A stretch of 64,000 bases of DNA from Eshraghiella crossota (GCF_025148445.1 NZ_CP102270.1:2219001-2283000); one strand, 5' to 3'. Positions 17,679 to 26,792 are shown, counted from the stretch's first letter. The notes: a model not told the origin generated them from the letters alone. Translations and numbers: made by a program.

Positions 17679-19418
17679 TCACCTGACTCCTAAATTGTTA
17701 ATTAAAGTTTGTATCATATCATCTATTACATTAATAAATCTTGAAGATGCATTGTATGCCTGCTGGAACTTTATCATATTGGAAAGCTCCTCATCAGATG
17801 CAACACCCATAACCTGCTGTCTCTGGTTATCTAACTGGCTTGCAAGAGTTGTTTCATTAGTACTCATGCTGTTGTAAATCTTGCCGGTGTTAGCAACGTC
17901 ATTTATCATACTTTCATAAAATTCCTCAAAGGTCATTCCGTCAAAACTGTCATTGTACCGCATTATCTTCTTTGAAAAAACATCAACCAGTTCTTTCGCC
18001 GTATTATAAGCATCTCCGCCGTTCCCGCTTAACGGTATCTTTGAATAATCCTGGACTATATCCTTATTGACGGATATGTTCATAATTGTATAAGCAGAAT
18101 TGTTGCCGAACGTATTGATATTATTTCTTACATAGTAATCTGTACCATTAATATTAGTCACTGTATACCGGTCACAGAAATCCCTTGTAAAAAGTTCTAT
18201 TCCGTATTCACCATCCGTTGTTGTAGGTGCCTTATCTGTATCAAGAACCGTATATTCTTTTCCGCCAATGGTAATGACCTTTTCCGGGCAGAAAACATTA
18301 TTAATTTCCTGTACCATTGAACTTATCAGTTTGTCAAAATTAGCAATTGTATTCACAAGTGCTGAAGTATCAACGGACTGTGTATACAAATCATATTCAT
18401 TCTTACGTCTAAGATACTCAGGATTACCGGTTCCATCAGGATACTGTGCCGTAATGTAATCGTCCGGAACAGGTTCTTTCATATCTGCATGTTCATATGT
18501 AGGTGTTGATGCACCTCTTGCAATGAATAATCCTTTCAGTCCACCAATATCGGTATTTTTGGATGTCGCAATAACTTCACTATAGGAATATAAGGATTCC
18601 TCATTAAATGCCGGCCATACTATGTCCACAAGGTCTGTTCCCTGAAATGCCTTGCATTGAAGACTGTTATATGACATTTCATCTGCAAATTTATTGCCCT
18701 CTATATATACTTCAACCGAGCCATTATCGCCTTCGTTATATGTTATTTTGCAGTAAGAACTTAGTTCATCAAGCAGCATATCTCTCTGGTCTCTTAAATT
18801 AGAAGCCGTCTCATAACCGCCGGTCTCAATCTTTGATATATTTCTGTTTAAAGTTACTAACTGACTGCCTATCTCATTAATTCTGCTGACTGTTGTCTTA
18901 ATTTCTGCATTAAGGTTGCTCTGGTAATTTACCAGACCCTTGTAAATAGTCTGTGCACTGTCAATAAACTGTACCGCACTCTGTACAAGTGCCGATCTGG
19001 CGGTATTGTCGCCCGGTGTCTTAGCCACTTCATTAATTGATTGAAGAAAATCACTTATATTCTTCTGAAATCCGATTCCCGTAATATAATCGGTCTCGCC
19101 CATCTGTGTCTCTATCTCAAGAACCGAATCGTATAATTTATCATAAAAGCCCTGTCTGCCATATTCCTTACGATATGCGGCGTCAAGAAACATATCCCTG
19201 ACATGATTAATCTTGGCAATAGAAACACCAAGACCTTTCTGCCCTGTAGTTGTTGCAGCAGTAGTTCCTACGAAATTATATGATTTGTCTCCGTTTACTA
19301 CCTGTTGTCTGACATATCCGCTTGTATTAACATTTGCAAGGTTGTTGGCTGTTGTATTAAGCGAGTTGCTGCTTGTCTGCAGCCCGGATAAACCAACATA
19401 TAAGCCTGCCATACCCAT
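17679..19418 (-). CDS. flgK: Flagellar hook-associated protein FlgK, copy B
   Basis: Second HAP1 paralogue, 579 residues. The start is the ATG at 19418 (MGMAGLYVGLSGLQTSSNSL), eight bases after GGAGG; an in-frame TTG upstream lies within the ribosome site. It has the SLNTTANNLANVNTSGYVRQ signature, LNRNISKIETGGYETASNLR, RDQRDMLLDELSSYCKITYN and the C-terminal LSNMIKFQQAYNASSRFINV. Copies A and B share the family end domains but differ widely in the middle, so duplication is old or the two have specialised. It follows flgN by 21 bases. Confidence 0.94.
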   Translation of the reverse strand: MGMAGLYVGLSGLQTSSNSLNTTANNLANVNTSGYVRQQVVNGDKSYNFVGTTAATTTGQKGLGVSIAKINHVRDMFLDAAYRKEYGRQGFYDKLYDSVLEIETQMGETDYITGIGFQKNISDFLQSINEVAKTPGDNTARSALVQSAVQFIDSAQTIYKGLVNYQSNLNAEIKTTVSRINEIGSQLVTLNRNISKIETGGYETASNLRDQRDMLLDELSSYCKITYNEGDNGSVEVYIEGNKFADEMSYNSLQCKAFQGTDLVDIVWPAFNEESLYSYSEVIATSKNTDIGGLKGLFIARGASTPTYEHADMKEPVPDDYITAQYPDGTGNPEYLRRKNEYDLYTQSVDTSALVNTIANFDKLISSMVQEINNVFCPEKVITIGGKEYTVLDTDKAPTTTDGEYGIELFTRDFCDRYTVTNINGTDYYVRNNINTFGNNSAYTIMNISVNKDIVQDYSKIPLSGNGGDAYNTAKELVDVFSKKIMRYNDSFDGMTFEEFYESMINDVANTGKIYNSMSTNETTLASQLDNQRQQVMGVASDEELSNMIKFQQAYNASSRFINVIDDMIQTLINNLGVR

Positions 19419-19439
19419 ATCATATTCCTCCGTCAACTG

Positions 19440-19952
19440 TTACTGTTTTGCATCAAAGGAGCCCATTGCTCCGTAATTATTGTCCGCATACTCACTGCCT
19501 GAATAATTGGCAGTTGAAGGTGCCTGTTTCATTCCTCTTAAAATGTTCATCTCGAACTCTACCATATCAAGAGATTCCTGTAACAGAACCTTATTCTGTT
19601 CATTTATCTGTACCATCTGAGACATTGTGCTCTTAAGCCTGCCGTGTACTTCCGAAAGAAGTCTTGCTTCCCTCTCCTGTCCTTTAAGATATTCAATCAG
19701 TAAAGGAAGTGTAAGTCTGCGGTAGTCCTTATTAAGAACGGTTGCAATGTCCTTAGTACATTCTTCACGTTTTTTTTCAAGAACAGTTATCCGCTCAATG
19801 ACTTCCTGTTCACGCTCTACAATATTATTAAGAGCGTCAACATCACCTTTTACGATTATACCGGTCTTCTCCATAGATAAATCAAGAAGTGCTGCATATT
19901 CATCATTCTCTGTATTCAATGTTGTAATCAGGTTGTCAATTAAGCTTGCCAC
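19440..19952 (-). CDS. flgN: FlgN-type export chaperone for FlgK/FlgL
   Basis: Cytoplasmic chaperone, 170 residues. It starts with GTG (MASLIDNLITTLNTENDEYA) behind AGGAG. It has the helical FlgN pattern: ALLDLSMEKTGIIVKGDVDA, then LNNIVEREQEVIERITVLEK, then a long amphipathic helix to LQESLDMVEFEMNILRG. The C-terminal tail (SGSEYADNNYGAMGSFDAKQ) is low in complexity. The flgM-flgN-flgK order supports the call, since FlgN holds HAP1 and HAP3 for export. Confidence 0.9.
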   Translation of the reverse strand: MASLIDNLITTLNTENDEYAALLDLSMEKTGIIVKGDVDALNNIVEREQEVIERITVLEKKREECTKDIATVLNKDYRRLTLPLLIEYLKGQEREARLLSEVHGRLKSTMSQMVQINEQNKVLLQESLDMVEFEMNILRGMKQAPSTANYSGSEYADNNYGAMGSFDAKQ

Positions 19953-19971
19953 TTGTTCTTTCTCCTGTTAA

Positions 19972-20250
19972 TTAAAATAATGTTGTTCCGTATTTTTCTG
20001 CGAGTTTTGCAGCGAAATCCTCACTGCTTACTTCATAGCTGCCACTGTCAATCTTTGCCTTTATGTCTGCCACTTTATCAGCTCTTACATCCGGTGCATC
20101 TGCTACTGCCTGCTTCGCAGTCCGGTAATCCTTTCCAAACTGTGAAATCTCTACCTTGTCGCTTCCATATACAGAATTTTTCTTTCCAACAGTACGTCTT
20201 TCTGTTGTCTGGTATATCTGACTAATCTGGTTGTAAGCGTCAATTCTCAT
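19972..20250 (-). CDS. flgM: Anti-sigma-28 factor FlgM
   Basis: Exported inhibitor of flagellar sigma factor sigma-28 (FliA/SigD) that couples late gene expression to hook completion. It has 92 residues. The sequence is disordered and N-terminally polar (MRIDAYNQISQIYQTTERRT). The C-terminal sigma-binding region has DVRADKVADIKAKIDSGSYE and VSSEDFAAKLAEK. It heads the flgM-flgN-flgK-flgK-flgL-fliW-csrA cluster. A sigma-28-like promoter lies upstream, giving the usual feedback loop. Confidence 0.94.
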   Translation of the reverse strand: MRIDAYNQISQIYQTTERRTVGKKNSVYGSDKVEISQFGKDYRTAKQAVADAPDVRADKVADIKAKIDSGSYEVSSEDFAAKLAEKYGTTLF

Positions 20251-20317
20251 AATCCTCTCTCCTTCCGTGAACAGATTATTAACCCTCAGATATGGGTTCT
20301 ATACTATTTATCGGATA

Positions 20318-20345
20318 TTATCGAAAAATCCTAACCCTTTTTTTA
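20318..20345 (-). promoter_or_regulatory. Candidate sigma-28 promoter of flgM
   Basis: On the minus strand there is TAAA (20342-20345), a 16-base spacer and TTCGATAA (20318-20325), a 6/8 match to GCCGATAT/A. A second TCCGATAA at 20308-20315 has a poorer -35. It overlaps the tail of the preceding terminator. Confidence 0.4.
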
Positions 20346-20379
20346 AAAAAATAGACAGATGCCCACATACGGCATCTGT
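20342..20379 (-). terminator. Terminator after the GGDEF gene
   Basis: On the minus strand ACAGATGCC-GTATGTG-GGCATCTGT (20355-20379) is followed by CTATTTTTTT. It separates the comF-yvyF-GGDEF transcript from flgM. Confidence 0.88.
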
Positions 20380-20386
20380 CCATATA

Positions 20387-22054
20387 TCATGCTTTATTAC
20401 TTTGATAATAAAGTTTTTTAGCTTCGTACATAAGTCTATCAGCTTCATTCAGCATATCAACCACATCGTCAACCGATTTTCTCCACAAATATCCCATTGA
20501 AATGCTTACTCCTTTTTTCTGCATTTCTTCATGAAGTTTATTCACTTCACGCTCAAATACAGCTTCATTTACATCAGGCATAATGATGACAAATTCGTCA
20601 CCGCCTATGCGGTAAGCATTTTCCGGAAATTTCTTAATAAAGGTCCCTGCTGCAAGACAAATATATGTATCTCCTGCCTTGTGGCCTTTCTTATCATTAA
20701 TCATCTTAAGCCCATTCAGATCAAAAAAAGCCACTCCCGCATCATTGATTTTTCTTTCCTTATATTCATCAAGCACATCCATATATTTGTTACGGTTATA
20801 CATTCCGGTGAGTACATCCCGGTAACTCAGGTATTCAAGATTCTCCTGCTGTTTTTTCATATATACCGTTTCCGTAATAAAATACTGGATTGATGATAAT
20901 AAAGTAGCATCATCACAATGTTTTCTCGGATTATCAACCCCAAGGAATCCAATAACCACATCATCCTTGATAAGTGGCACAGCAAGAAGCCTGTCTATAT
21001 CCTGTGCGTCAAGAACATCATATGATTCTGTTCCTTTTTCCTGATTAAGGCTAGAAACGTAATATGGTTTGTTCTGTTTAAAATTAACCATCCATTCCGA
21101 AATCACGCTGATTGGTATATTCTGCAGGTTGTCAATCTGGGAAGTTATTCCCTCTACAAAATATTCATCCGTATTATTAATCACATTTTTATCGTAATCA
21201 ATATCAAATGTATAACTTCTGTCTCCGTTAAAATAACCATTCACAATCTCAAGCAGATTATATATGGATTCATGGATATCGCCTATTTCCACAAGTTCCG
21301 ATATACACCTATTGAGAGTTGTGGATATCTCAAGCTGTTCCTCTGTCTTTATATTTTCTTCTAAAAGTCTCCGCATTTTGATGTTCTGCTCTTCAATCGA
21401 TGCAAACAGCATGAAGAACATAGCCGCCCCGATTGAAAAATCCACATAGTGCACTCTATGGAAAAATAACTGTACAAGTGCTGCGACAAGAGGCATCAGT
21501 ATATATGAACACATGGCAAGGGACAACCTTGGCCCGATCATTTTCCTGTACTGTATGATTACGAAAAAATCAATAAGCATACCAACTGCGGGTATTAAGG
21601 TCGAAAGCCAGTACATACTGCCTCTATTATAAAAATTACGGCTGTCTACATAATAATATAAATCCGTAAACTGTGACACAATCACTAATATAAATTCCGC
21701 TATACAAAGGGCATATACAATCTTTCTGCGTATATCATAATTAACAGTTTTTCTGTCCTTCAGGTATTCAAAAAGGTACTCATGGAAGAACAGTAATACA
21801 GCAATAACACACATGTATACTATCAAATTGCTTATTTTAACAATAACATAACCGGCGGTTCCTGCCATTCCACTGCATACTAATGCAACTGAATCTGCCG
21901 CAAGAAATATAGCCGTCGATGACTGCATGCATATCATCCATTTTCTTTTGTTCTTCTCATAATTCCTATTAAAAAACATGCAGACAGACGCCGTAGCTTC
22001 CAGCACGCTGCCCCATAAAAGTATAGCAATCTGCAAACTTCTGCTATCAATCAT
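20387..22054 (-). CDS. Membrane diguanylate cyclase (multi-TM, GAF, GGDEF)
   Basis: A 555-residue c-di-GMP synthase. About seven hydrophobic segments span residues 1-220, followed by a coiled linker (EEQNIKMRRLLEENIKTEEQ). A GAF-like domain covers ~235-390 (LAVPLIKDDVVIGFLGVDNP). The C-terminal GGDEF domain has SYRDVLTGMYNRNKYMDVLD and an intact active site AYRIGGDEFVII. There is no RxxD inhibitory site five residues before GGDEF, so product inhibition by that route is unlikely. Its insertion between yvyF and flgM, absent in Bacillus, places a motility/sessility second-messenger enzyme inside the flagellar cluster. It ends in a terminator. Confidence 0.9.
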   Translation of the reverse strand: MIDSRSLQIAILLWGSVLEATASVCMFFNRNYEKNKRKWMICMQSSTAIFLAADSVALVCSGMAGTAGYVIVKISNLIVYMCVIAVLLFFHEYLFEYLKDRKTVNYDIRRKIVYALCIAEFILVIVSQFTDLYYYVDSRNFYNRGSMYWLSTLIPAVGMLIDFFVIIQYRKMIGPRLSLAMCSYILMPLVAALVQLFFHRVHYVDFSIGAAMFFMLFASIEEQNIKMRRLLEENIKTEEQLEISTTLNRCISELVEIGDIHESIYNLLEIVNGYFNGDRSYTFDIDYDKNVINNTDEYFVEGITSQIDNLQNIPISVISEWMVNFKQNKPYYVSSLNQEKGTESYDVLDAQDIDRLLAVPLIKDDVVIGFLGVDNPRKHCDDATLLSSIQYFITETVYMKKQQENLEYLSYRDVLTGMYNRNKYMDVLDEYKERKINDAGVAFFDLNGLKMINDKKGHKAGDTYICLAAGTFIKKFPENAYRIGGDEFVIIMPDVNEAVFEREVNKLHEEMQKKGVSISMGYLWRKSVDDVVDMLNEADRLMYEAKKLYYQSNKA

Positions 22055-22079
22055 TATATTTCACACCTTCTGTCTGTAT

Positions 22080-22487
22080 TTACTGGTCAAGATACCTCAT
22101 TCTATTGCCATCCCTCAGGTTCTTTCTGACCGGTTCTGTTCTGTCCGTCTTATAAGCATCACTCAGAGTCTTCTGTAATTTATCCTTGCACGCCTGACAG
22201 TATCTTCCTGATTTAATCATTGCCCCACAGCCTTCACATTCGATTCCTATAGGAGAATCATCTGCAAATGTAAGTCTTTCCTCTCTAATCCATCTCTCAA
22301 TCTGGTTGATCGAAACATCATTATCCTGTGAAATCTCTGTCATTGTGGCTTTAGGATTATCCTGTATATATTTCTTAACCACCTGGAATTTCTTATCTAG
22401 TGCTTCCATACAGGCAGGACACAAAAAATATCCTCCTCCTATGTAATTAAATAATCTTCCACATCCTCTGCAATTCTTTACATCCAT
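22080..22487 (-). CDS. yvyF: YvyF/TIGR03826-like flagellar operon protein
   Basis: A 135-residue protein with an N-terminal zinc-ribbon-like pair (CRGCGRLF and CPAC), a helix-turn-helix-like middle (DNPKATMTEISQDNDVSINQ, IERWIREERL) and a second pair (CEGCGAM and CQAC). This is the architecture of Bacillus YvyF, which sits between comFC and flgM. Here too it follows comF and precedes the GGDEF gene and flgM. A role in flagellar gene control is suspected for the family but not established. Confidence 0.85.
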   Translation of the reverse strand: MDVKNCRGCGRLFNYIGGGYFLCPACMEALDKKFQVVKKYIQDNPKATMTEISQDNDVSINQIERWIREERLTFADDSPIGIECEGCGAMIKSGRYCQACKDKLQKTLSDAYKTDRTEPVRKNLRDGNRMRYLDQ

Positions 22488-22506
22488 TGTAATTCCTCCA
22501 ATCGTA

Positions 22507-23232
22507 TCAAAAGCCCCTGCCGATACACGCCGTTATAAAATATACTTCCTCAGCTCCATTTCTTAGCAGGGTCCATGCACATTCATCAATTGTTGAACCT
22601 GTGGTATAGATATCATCCACAAGTATTATTCTCTTATATTTTAGTTTAATTTCATCAGTTTGAAAAGCACTTTTTAAATTTGTTATCCTTTCTTTTTCAT
22701 TAAGTTCTTTTAAAGGTACCGTATTCCTTGTACGGATAAGAATTTTGTTATCCATTGGTATCAAAAGCTGTTCACTAAGTCTTTTTGCTAAAATCTCAGC
22801 CTGATTATAGCCCCGCTTTATTAATTTACTGCGGTGCAGCGGCACAGGCACGAGTACCTCACAATTCCATGAGAAGATTACATCTTTAAATTCCTTCGCT
22901 ATTACGGAGGCATAATACTTCGCATATTCCCTTCTGTTGTTGTATTTAAAAGCATACATGGACTTTTTCATTCCTTGTGAATAAGAAAAAGCCGCCACTC
23001 CTCGTTTAAAATTATGCTGTTTAACCACACAGTCATGACAATATTCCTGTTCATCATCCTCAAGCTGTTTTCCGCACCTATAGCATACCGGCTGCTTTAT
23101 ATATGTGATTTTGCTGCGGCACCCTGGACATATATCCGGTGTTACAATGCTGTTTCCGTCAAAAAGTATATTGCCGCACACAGGGCACCTGTCCGGAAAA
23201 AGAATGCTGTTTATCTTTTTTAATATTTCTAT
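22507..23232 (-). CDS. comFC: ComF family protein, apparent AUA start
   Basis: Phosphoribosyltransferase-fold protein linked to DNA uptake in Bacillus. It has 241 residues if read from ATA at 23230-23232, which overlaps the recD2 stop (ATAG) and lies seven bases after AAGGAGG. That start restores the family N-terminus with LFPDRCPVCG. The only later conventional start (GTG at 23181) would delete the first cysteine of the zinc ribbon. It has further CxxC pairs (CPGC, CYRCG and CHDC). The PRT core has LVPVPLHRSKLIKRGYNQAE and the PRPP loop ILVDDIYTTGSTIDECA. It is translationally coupled to recD2. Confidence 0.88.
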   Translation of the reverse strand: MEILKKINSILFPDRCPVCGNILFDGNSIVTPDICPGCRSKITYIKQPVCYRCGKQLEDDEQEYCHDCVVKQHNFKRGVAAFSYSQGMKKSMYAFKYNNRREYAKYYASVIAKEFKDVIFSWNCEVLVPVPLHRSKLIKRGYNQAEILAKRLSEQLLIPMDNKILIRTRNTVPLKELNEKERITNLKSAFQTDEIKLKYKRIILVDDIYTTGSTIDECAWTLLRNGAEEVYFITACIGRGF

Positions 23233-25499
23233 GTGAACGCCTCCTTAATTCTTACATCCAGAGTTGTAAATCTTTTCTGTTCATTAACATTTTCAATCAT
23301 ATTATAAAATGCATTTTCATCTCCTACAATACATATACACTTCTTGGCCCTTGTCACTGCTGTGTACAAAATATTACGGTTCATTAAAAGCCTTGGTCCG
23401 TCAAGCACCGGCATAACCACAGCGGGATATTCGCTTCCCTGTGATTTATGTACCGTTACAGCATAGGCATGCTCTATCTCGTCCGTCTCTTTAAAGGAAT
23501 ACTCTACATATTTGTTATCATCAAAACGCACTGTCATCCTATTAAGGTAAAGATTAATATTATCAATGATACCCATATCCCCGTTAAAAACGCCCAGTCC
23601 CGTTTCCACAGGTATTCCGTGATATCCACGGATCTCCCAGCCTATTTTGTAGTTATTTTTTATCTGCATCACCTTATCGCCTTCACGGTAAATCACACCG
23701 GAGATTTCTTTTTCGACTTTACCGTCTGACGCAGGATTAAGGTATTGCTGCAATACCGTATTAAGATTAACAGCACCCAGCCTTCCTTTTCTTGTAGGGG
23801 TCAGGACCTGAACTTCTTCTGTTTTGCAATCCGTGTATGCAGGAAGTTTGTCTTTTACAAGGGTAATCATGGCATTGATAACAGATTGTGCATCTTTTCT
23901 TGTGATAAAAGGAAAATCTTTGCTTCTTGTGCTTACTGCCACAGGTATTCCCTGATTAATTTTATGGGCATTAATGACAATATCGCCCGCCTCTTCCTGT
24001 CTGAAAATCTTAACAAGCCTTACCACGTTAAATACATCAGCCTTAATTATATCTTTTAACACCGCTCCCGGTCCTACGGACGGAAGCTGGTCGGCATCCC
24101 CCACAAGAATAAGTCTTGTTGGTTTGACCACAGCTTTTAAAAGGCTGTTCATCAGAAAAATGTCTACCATCGACATTTCATCTATTATTACCACATCCGC
24201 TTCTAACGGATTATCTTCATTGCGTTCAAAATTAACGCCTGTGCTTTCATCTGACGGCATTCCGGAAAGTTCTAACAACCTGTGAATAGTCTTTGCTTCA
24301 TGTCCTGTTGCCTCCGTCATTCTCTTAGCTGCCCTGCCGGTAGGTGCTGCAAGAAGAATTTCGCTGCCTTTTTCTTCAAAATACTTGATAATGGTATTAA
24401 TCGTTGTGGTCTTACCCGTTCCCGGTCCACCGGTAATAATCAATAGTCCCGATTCCGCTGCTTCTTTTACGGCTTCTCTCTGGTAATCATCAAGCTCGAT
24501 TTTTTCACGGTATTCGATAGAGGACAGTATTTTTTCTATTGTCTTCTCATCAACAGGATATTTACGGTTAAGGTCCGTAAGTGCTGCGGCTACCGACACT
24601 TCCGTATTATACATTGAGGAAGGATATACAACGCTTTCATCATTTACTTTTTTAACAACTATCTTTTTGGCAATTATAAGATCCATTATGAGGTCTTCGT
24701 CCTCTTCTATCTCTGCCTGCAGGATGTTCTTTGTTCTCTCCATCAAAAGATTAAGTGGAAGATAGGCATGTCCCGCTGCTACAGCCTGTGACAGAGTATA
24801 CAGGATCCCGCTTTTGATTCTGTAAGGTGAGTCAGGTTCCATTCCTAAGTCTTTAGCAATATCATCCGCTATTTTAAAGCCTACCCCATCAATATCATCC
24901 GCTATTTTATAAGGGTTTTCCTTGAGAATCTTATACATATCATTACCGTAGGTTTTGTATATTTTTACGGCGAGATTCATTCCTATGCCCACACCTGAGA
25001 GATATATCATAGCCTTACGCATATCCCTTTTCTCAACTACCTGGTCGGCAATTTCCATTGCAATTCTATCACTTATTCCCTTTACTTCTGAAAGCCTTTC
25101 CGGTTCCTCTTCCATAATCCTGAAAGTATCCATCTTGAATTTTTTAACAATCCTTGCTGCAAGTCCGGCGCCTATTCCTTTAATTGCACCGGAAGCCAGA
25201 TATCTCTCTATGGACACCTCATCTTCTGCTTCCGTTTCTTCAAATGAGACCGCCTTAAACTGGACTCCGTAACTTGGATGAAGAGAAAAATCTCCCTTGA
25301 AAACTACATATGAGCCGGTGTGGACAAGATTAAGTATTCCCACACAGACCATGGAATTATATATCTCATCGGCATATTCTTCACAATTATCCTTAAGTCT
25401 TTTCACTTCATCATTGGAAAGTTCCACTTCCAGTATCGTATGACCGTTCTCCTCATTGGTATATATTATTTTTTCAACATAACCCTTAAGTTCTTCCAT
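23229..25499 (-). CDS. recD2: RecD2-type ATP-dependent DNA helicase
   Basis: SF1B 5'-3' DNA helicase of the RecD-like/TraA family, 756 residues. The N-terminal OB-like and tandem helix-hairpin-helix region (residues ~90-220: GAIKGIGAGLAARIVKKF, VKGISDRIAMEIADQ) identifies RecD2 rather than RecBCD RecD. Helicase motif I is LLIITGGPGTGKTTTINTII, motif II is VVIIDEMSMVD, then LILVGDADQLPSVGPGAVLK, and motif VI is HAYAVTVHKSQGSEYPAVVM. It acts in repair and fork restart. It follows the rod-binding gene and its terminator and is coupled to comF. Confidence 0.96.
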   Translation of the reverse strand: MEELKGYVEKIIYTNEENGHTILEVELSNDEVKRLKDNCEEYADEIYNSMVCVGILNLVHTGSYVVFKGDFSLHPSYGVQFKAVSFEETEAEDEVSIERYLASGAIKGIGAGLAARIVKKFKMDTFRIMEEEPERLSEVKGISDRIAMEIADQVVEKRDMRKAMIYLSGVGIGMNLAVKIYKTYGNDMYKILKENPYKIADDIDGVGFKIADDIAKDLGMEPDSPYRIKSGILYTLSQAVAAGHAYLPLNLLMERTKNILQAEIEEDEDLIMDLIIAKKIVVKKVNDESVVYPSSMYNTEVSVAAALTDLNRKYPVDEKTIEKILSSIEYREKIELDDYQREAVKEAAESGLLIITGGPGTGKTTTINTIIKYFEEKGSEILLAAPTGRAAKRMTEATGHEAKTIHRLLELSGMPSDESTGVNFERNEDNPLEADVVIIDEMSMVDIFLMNSLLKAVVKPTRLILVGDADQLPSVGPGAVLKDIIKADVFNVVRLVKIFRQEEAGDIVINAHKINQGIPVAVSTRSKDFPFITRKDAQSVINAMITLVKDKLPAYTDCKTEEVQVLTPTRKGRLGAVNLNTVLQQYLNPASDGKVEKEISGVIYREGDKVMQIKNNYKIGWEIRGYHGIPVETGLGVFNGDMGIIDNINLYLNRMTVRFDDNKYVEYSFKETDEIEHAYAVTVHKSQGSEYPAVVMPVLDGPRLLMNRNILYTAVTRAKKCICIVGDENAFYNMIENVNEQKRFTTLDVRIKEAFT

Positions 25500-25520
25500 C
25501 TGTCTATCTTATTCCTTAGC

Positions 25521-25552
25521 CAAAAAGACCACAGGAAATCCCATGGTCTTTG
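25521..25552 (-). terminator. Terminator after the mbl-flhO-flhP operon
   Basis: On the minus strand AAAGACCA and TGGTCTTT form a stem, followed by a short T-rich stretch. It lies 6 bases after the stop of the rod-binding gene and before recD2. Confidence 0.7.
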
Positions 25553-25557
25553 TTATA

Positions 25558-25914
25558 TTAATCATTATTATAATTTCTTTTCATCTGTTCGTAAAGCATC
25601 TTTGCTATTCCGATGCCATCACCGCGTTCTGTGGCAGAGTCCGCATACTCCTGATACAAAGTATCTTTAAACATCTCAACATAATCATTGGAAAGTATTG
25701 AATCTTCGGACTTTGGAATCATCTTTTCCATTCCTTTAAATGCCTGTTCTATGAAATAGCTTTCAAAAGTCTTACAAGCCTCCATCAGCTCCTCATCACT
25801 GGCATTGGAATAATCAGTATTATTAAGATTATTCTTTAGTTCTGAAATGGATTTGTTATATGTATCATAGGATGTAGCCTGTGTGTACCCTGTCAAGCCT
25901 GTAATATCACTCAT
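25558..25914 (-). CDS. FlgJ-like rod-binding protein
   Basis: A 118-residue protein equivalent to the N-terminal rod-capping domain of FlgJ, without a peptidoglycan hydrolase domain. The core is EACKTFESYFIEQAFKGMEK, then MIPKSEDSI and YVEMFKDTLYQEYADSATER, then GDGIGIAKMLYEQM. Gram-positive flagella often use this short form. It is 6 bases after flhP/flgG and last in the mbl operon, where it would help rod assembly through the cell wall. Confidence 0.88.
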   Translation of the reverse strand: MSDITGLTGYTQATSYDTYNKSISELKNNLNNTDYSNASDEELMEACKTFESYFIEQAFKGMEKMIPKSEDSILSNDYVEMFKDTLYQEYADSATERGDGIGIAKMLYEQMKRNYNND

Positions 25915-25920
25915 ATCTCA

Positions 25921-26775
25921 TTACCTCTTAAGCTGGTTAGCCTGTCCTAACATGTCATCTGCTGCCTGTATTGCTTTTGAATTCATTTCGTAAGCCCTCT
26001 GTGCCACAATTAGATTAACCATCTCATCTGCAACCTGTACATTGGATGCCTCAAGTCTTCCCTGACATACCTTGGTTCTCTTAAGCTCTGTGTAAGTTCC
26101 TTCCTCCATTGCAATACCTGAAGCCTCGGTCTCTTTATAAAGAGAACTTCCTATGCTGTCAAGTCCTGATGGGTTGGTAAACTGGAACACACCCATTCTG
26201 GTCTCAAGGTCATCAAGACGTTCGGTCTTGTGCATATTGCCATTTTCATCAGGCTTTTCTTCAATAACCCTGTAATAAAACGAACCATCTGATGTAATAA
26301 CAAGGTTGGAAACATCATATTCGCCAGAGAACTGTATCGGATTACCATCTGAATCCACAACAGGATATCCATCTGACGAACATATCATAAAACCGCCGTC
26401 ATTGGTCTTTCCGACTGTAAAATCGCCGTTTCTTGTATATACTATCTCGCCATCCGGATTCATAAGTCCGAAAAGTCCGTCGCCCTCAAGTCCAAAGGCA
26501 AATGTACTTGTGGAATCAATAAGTGAACCCTGGCTGAAATGTGTTGTTATTGCCGCTGTTCTTGCTCCTGTTCCCACCTGCGCAGGAATAGGTTTATCAT
26601 CACCGTTAGCGCTTGTGGAACGGCTCTGTAATGTCTGATACAATAACGATTTAAATTCTGCTGTAGATGCCTTGTATCCTGTGGAATTAACGTTAGCAAG
26701 ATTATTGGAAATTACATCTACATTAGTCTGCTGTGCAATCATTCCTGATGCTGCAGTATAAAGTGCTCTCATCAT
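25921..26775 (-). CDS. flgG: Flagellar rod protein FlgG (FlhP-like)
   Basis: Distal rod/basal-body protein, 284 residues. The N-terminal signature MMRALYTAASGMIAQQTNVD, then VISNNLANVNSTGYKA, and the C-terminal EASNVQVADEMVNLIVAQRA, then YEMNSKAIQAADDMLGQA, define the FlgG group. In Bacillus this position is FlhP, the second rod protein downstream of mbl and flhO. It is exported through the flagellar apparatus, so it has no Sec signal. Confidence 0.93.
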   Translation of the reverse strand: MMRALYTAASGMIAQQTNVDVISNNLANVNSTGYKASTAEFKSLLYQTLQSRSTSANGDDKPIPAQVGTGARTAAITTHFSQGSLIDSTSTFAFGLEGDGLFGLMNPDGEIVYTRNGDFTVGKTNDGGFMICSSDGYPVVDSDGNPIQFSGEYDVSNLVITSDGSFYYRVIEEKPDENGNMHKTERLDDLETRMGVFQFTNPSGLDSIGSSLYKETEASGIAMEEGTYTELKRTKVCQGRLEASNVQVADEMVNLIVAQRAYEMNSKAIQAADDMLGQANQLKR

Positions 26776-26792
26776 AAGCTATCTTTACCTCC

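Noticed and set aside
19418-19436. TTG start for the second FlgK
   Set aside because: It overlaps its own GGAGG site; the ATG at 19418 has correct spacing and gives the conserved MAGLY N-terminus.
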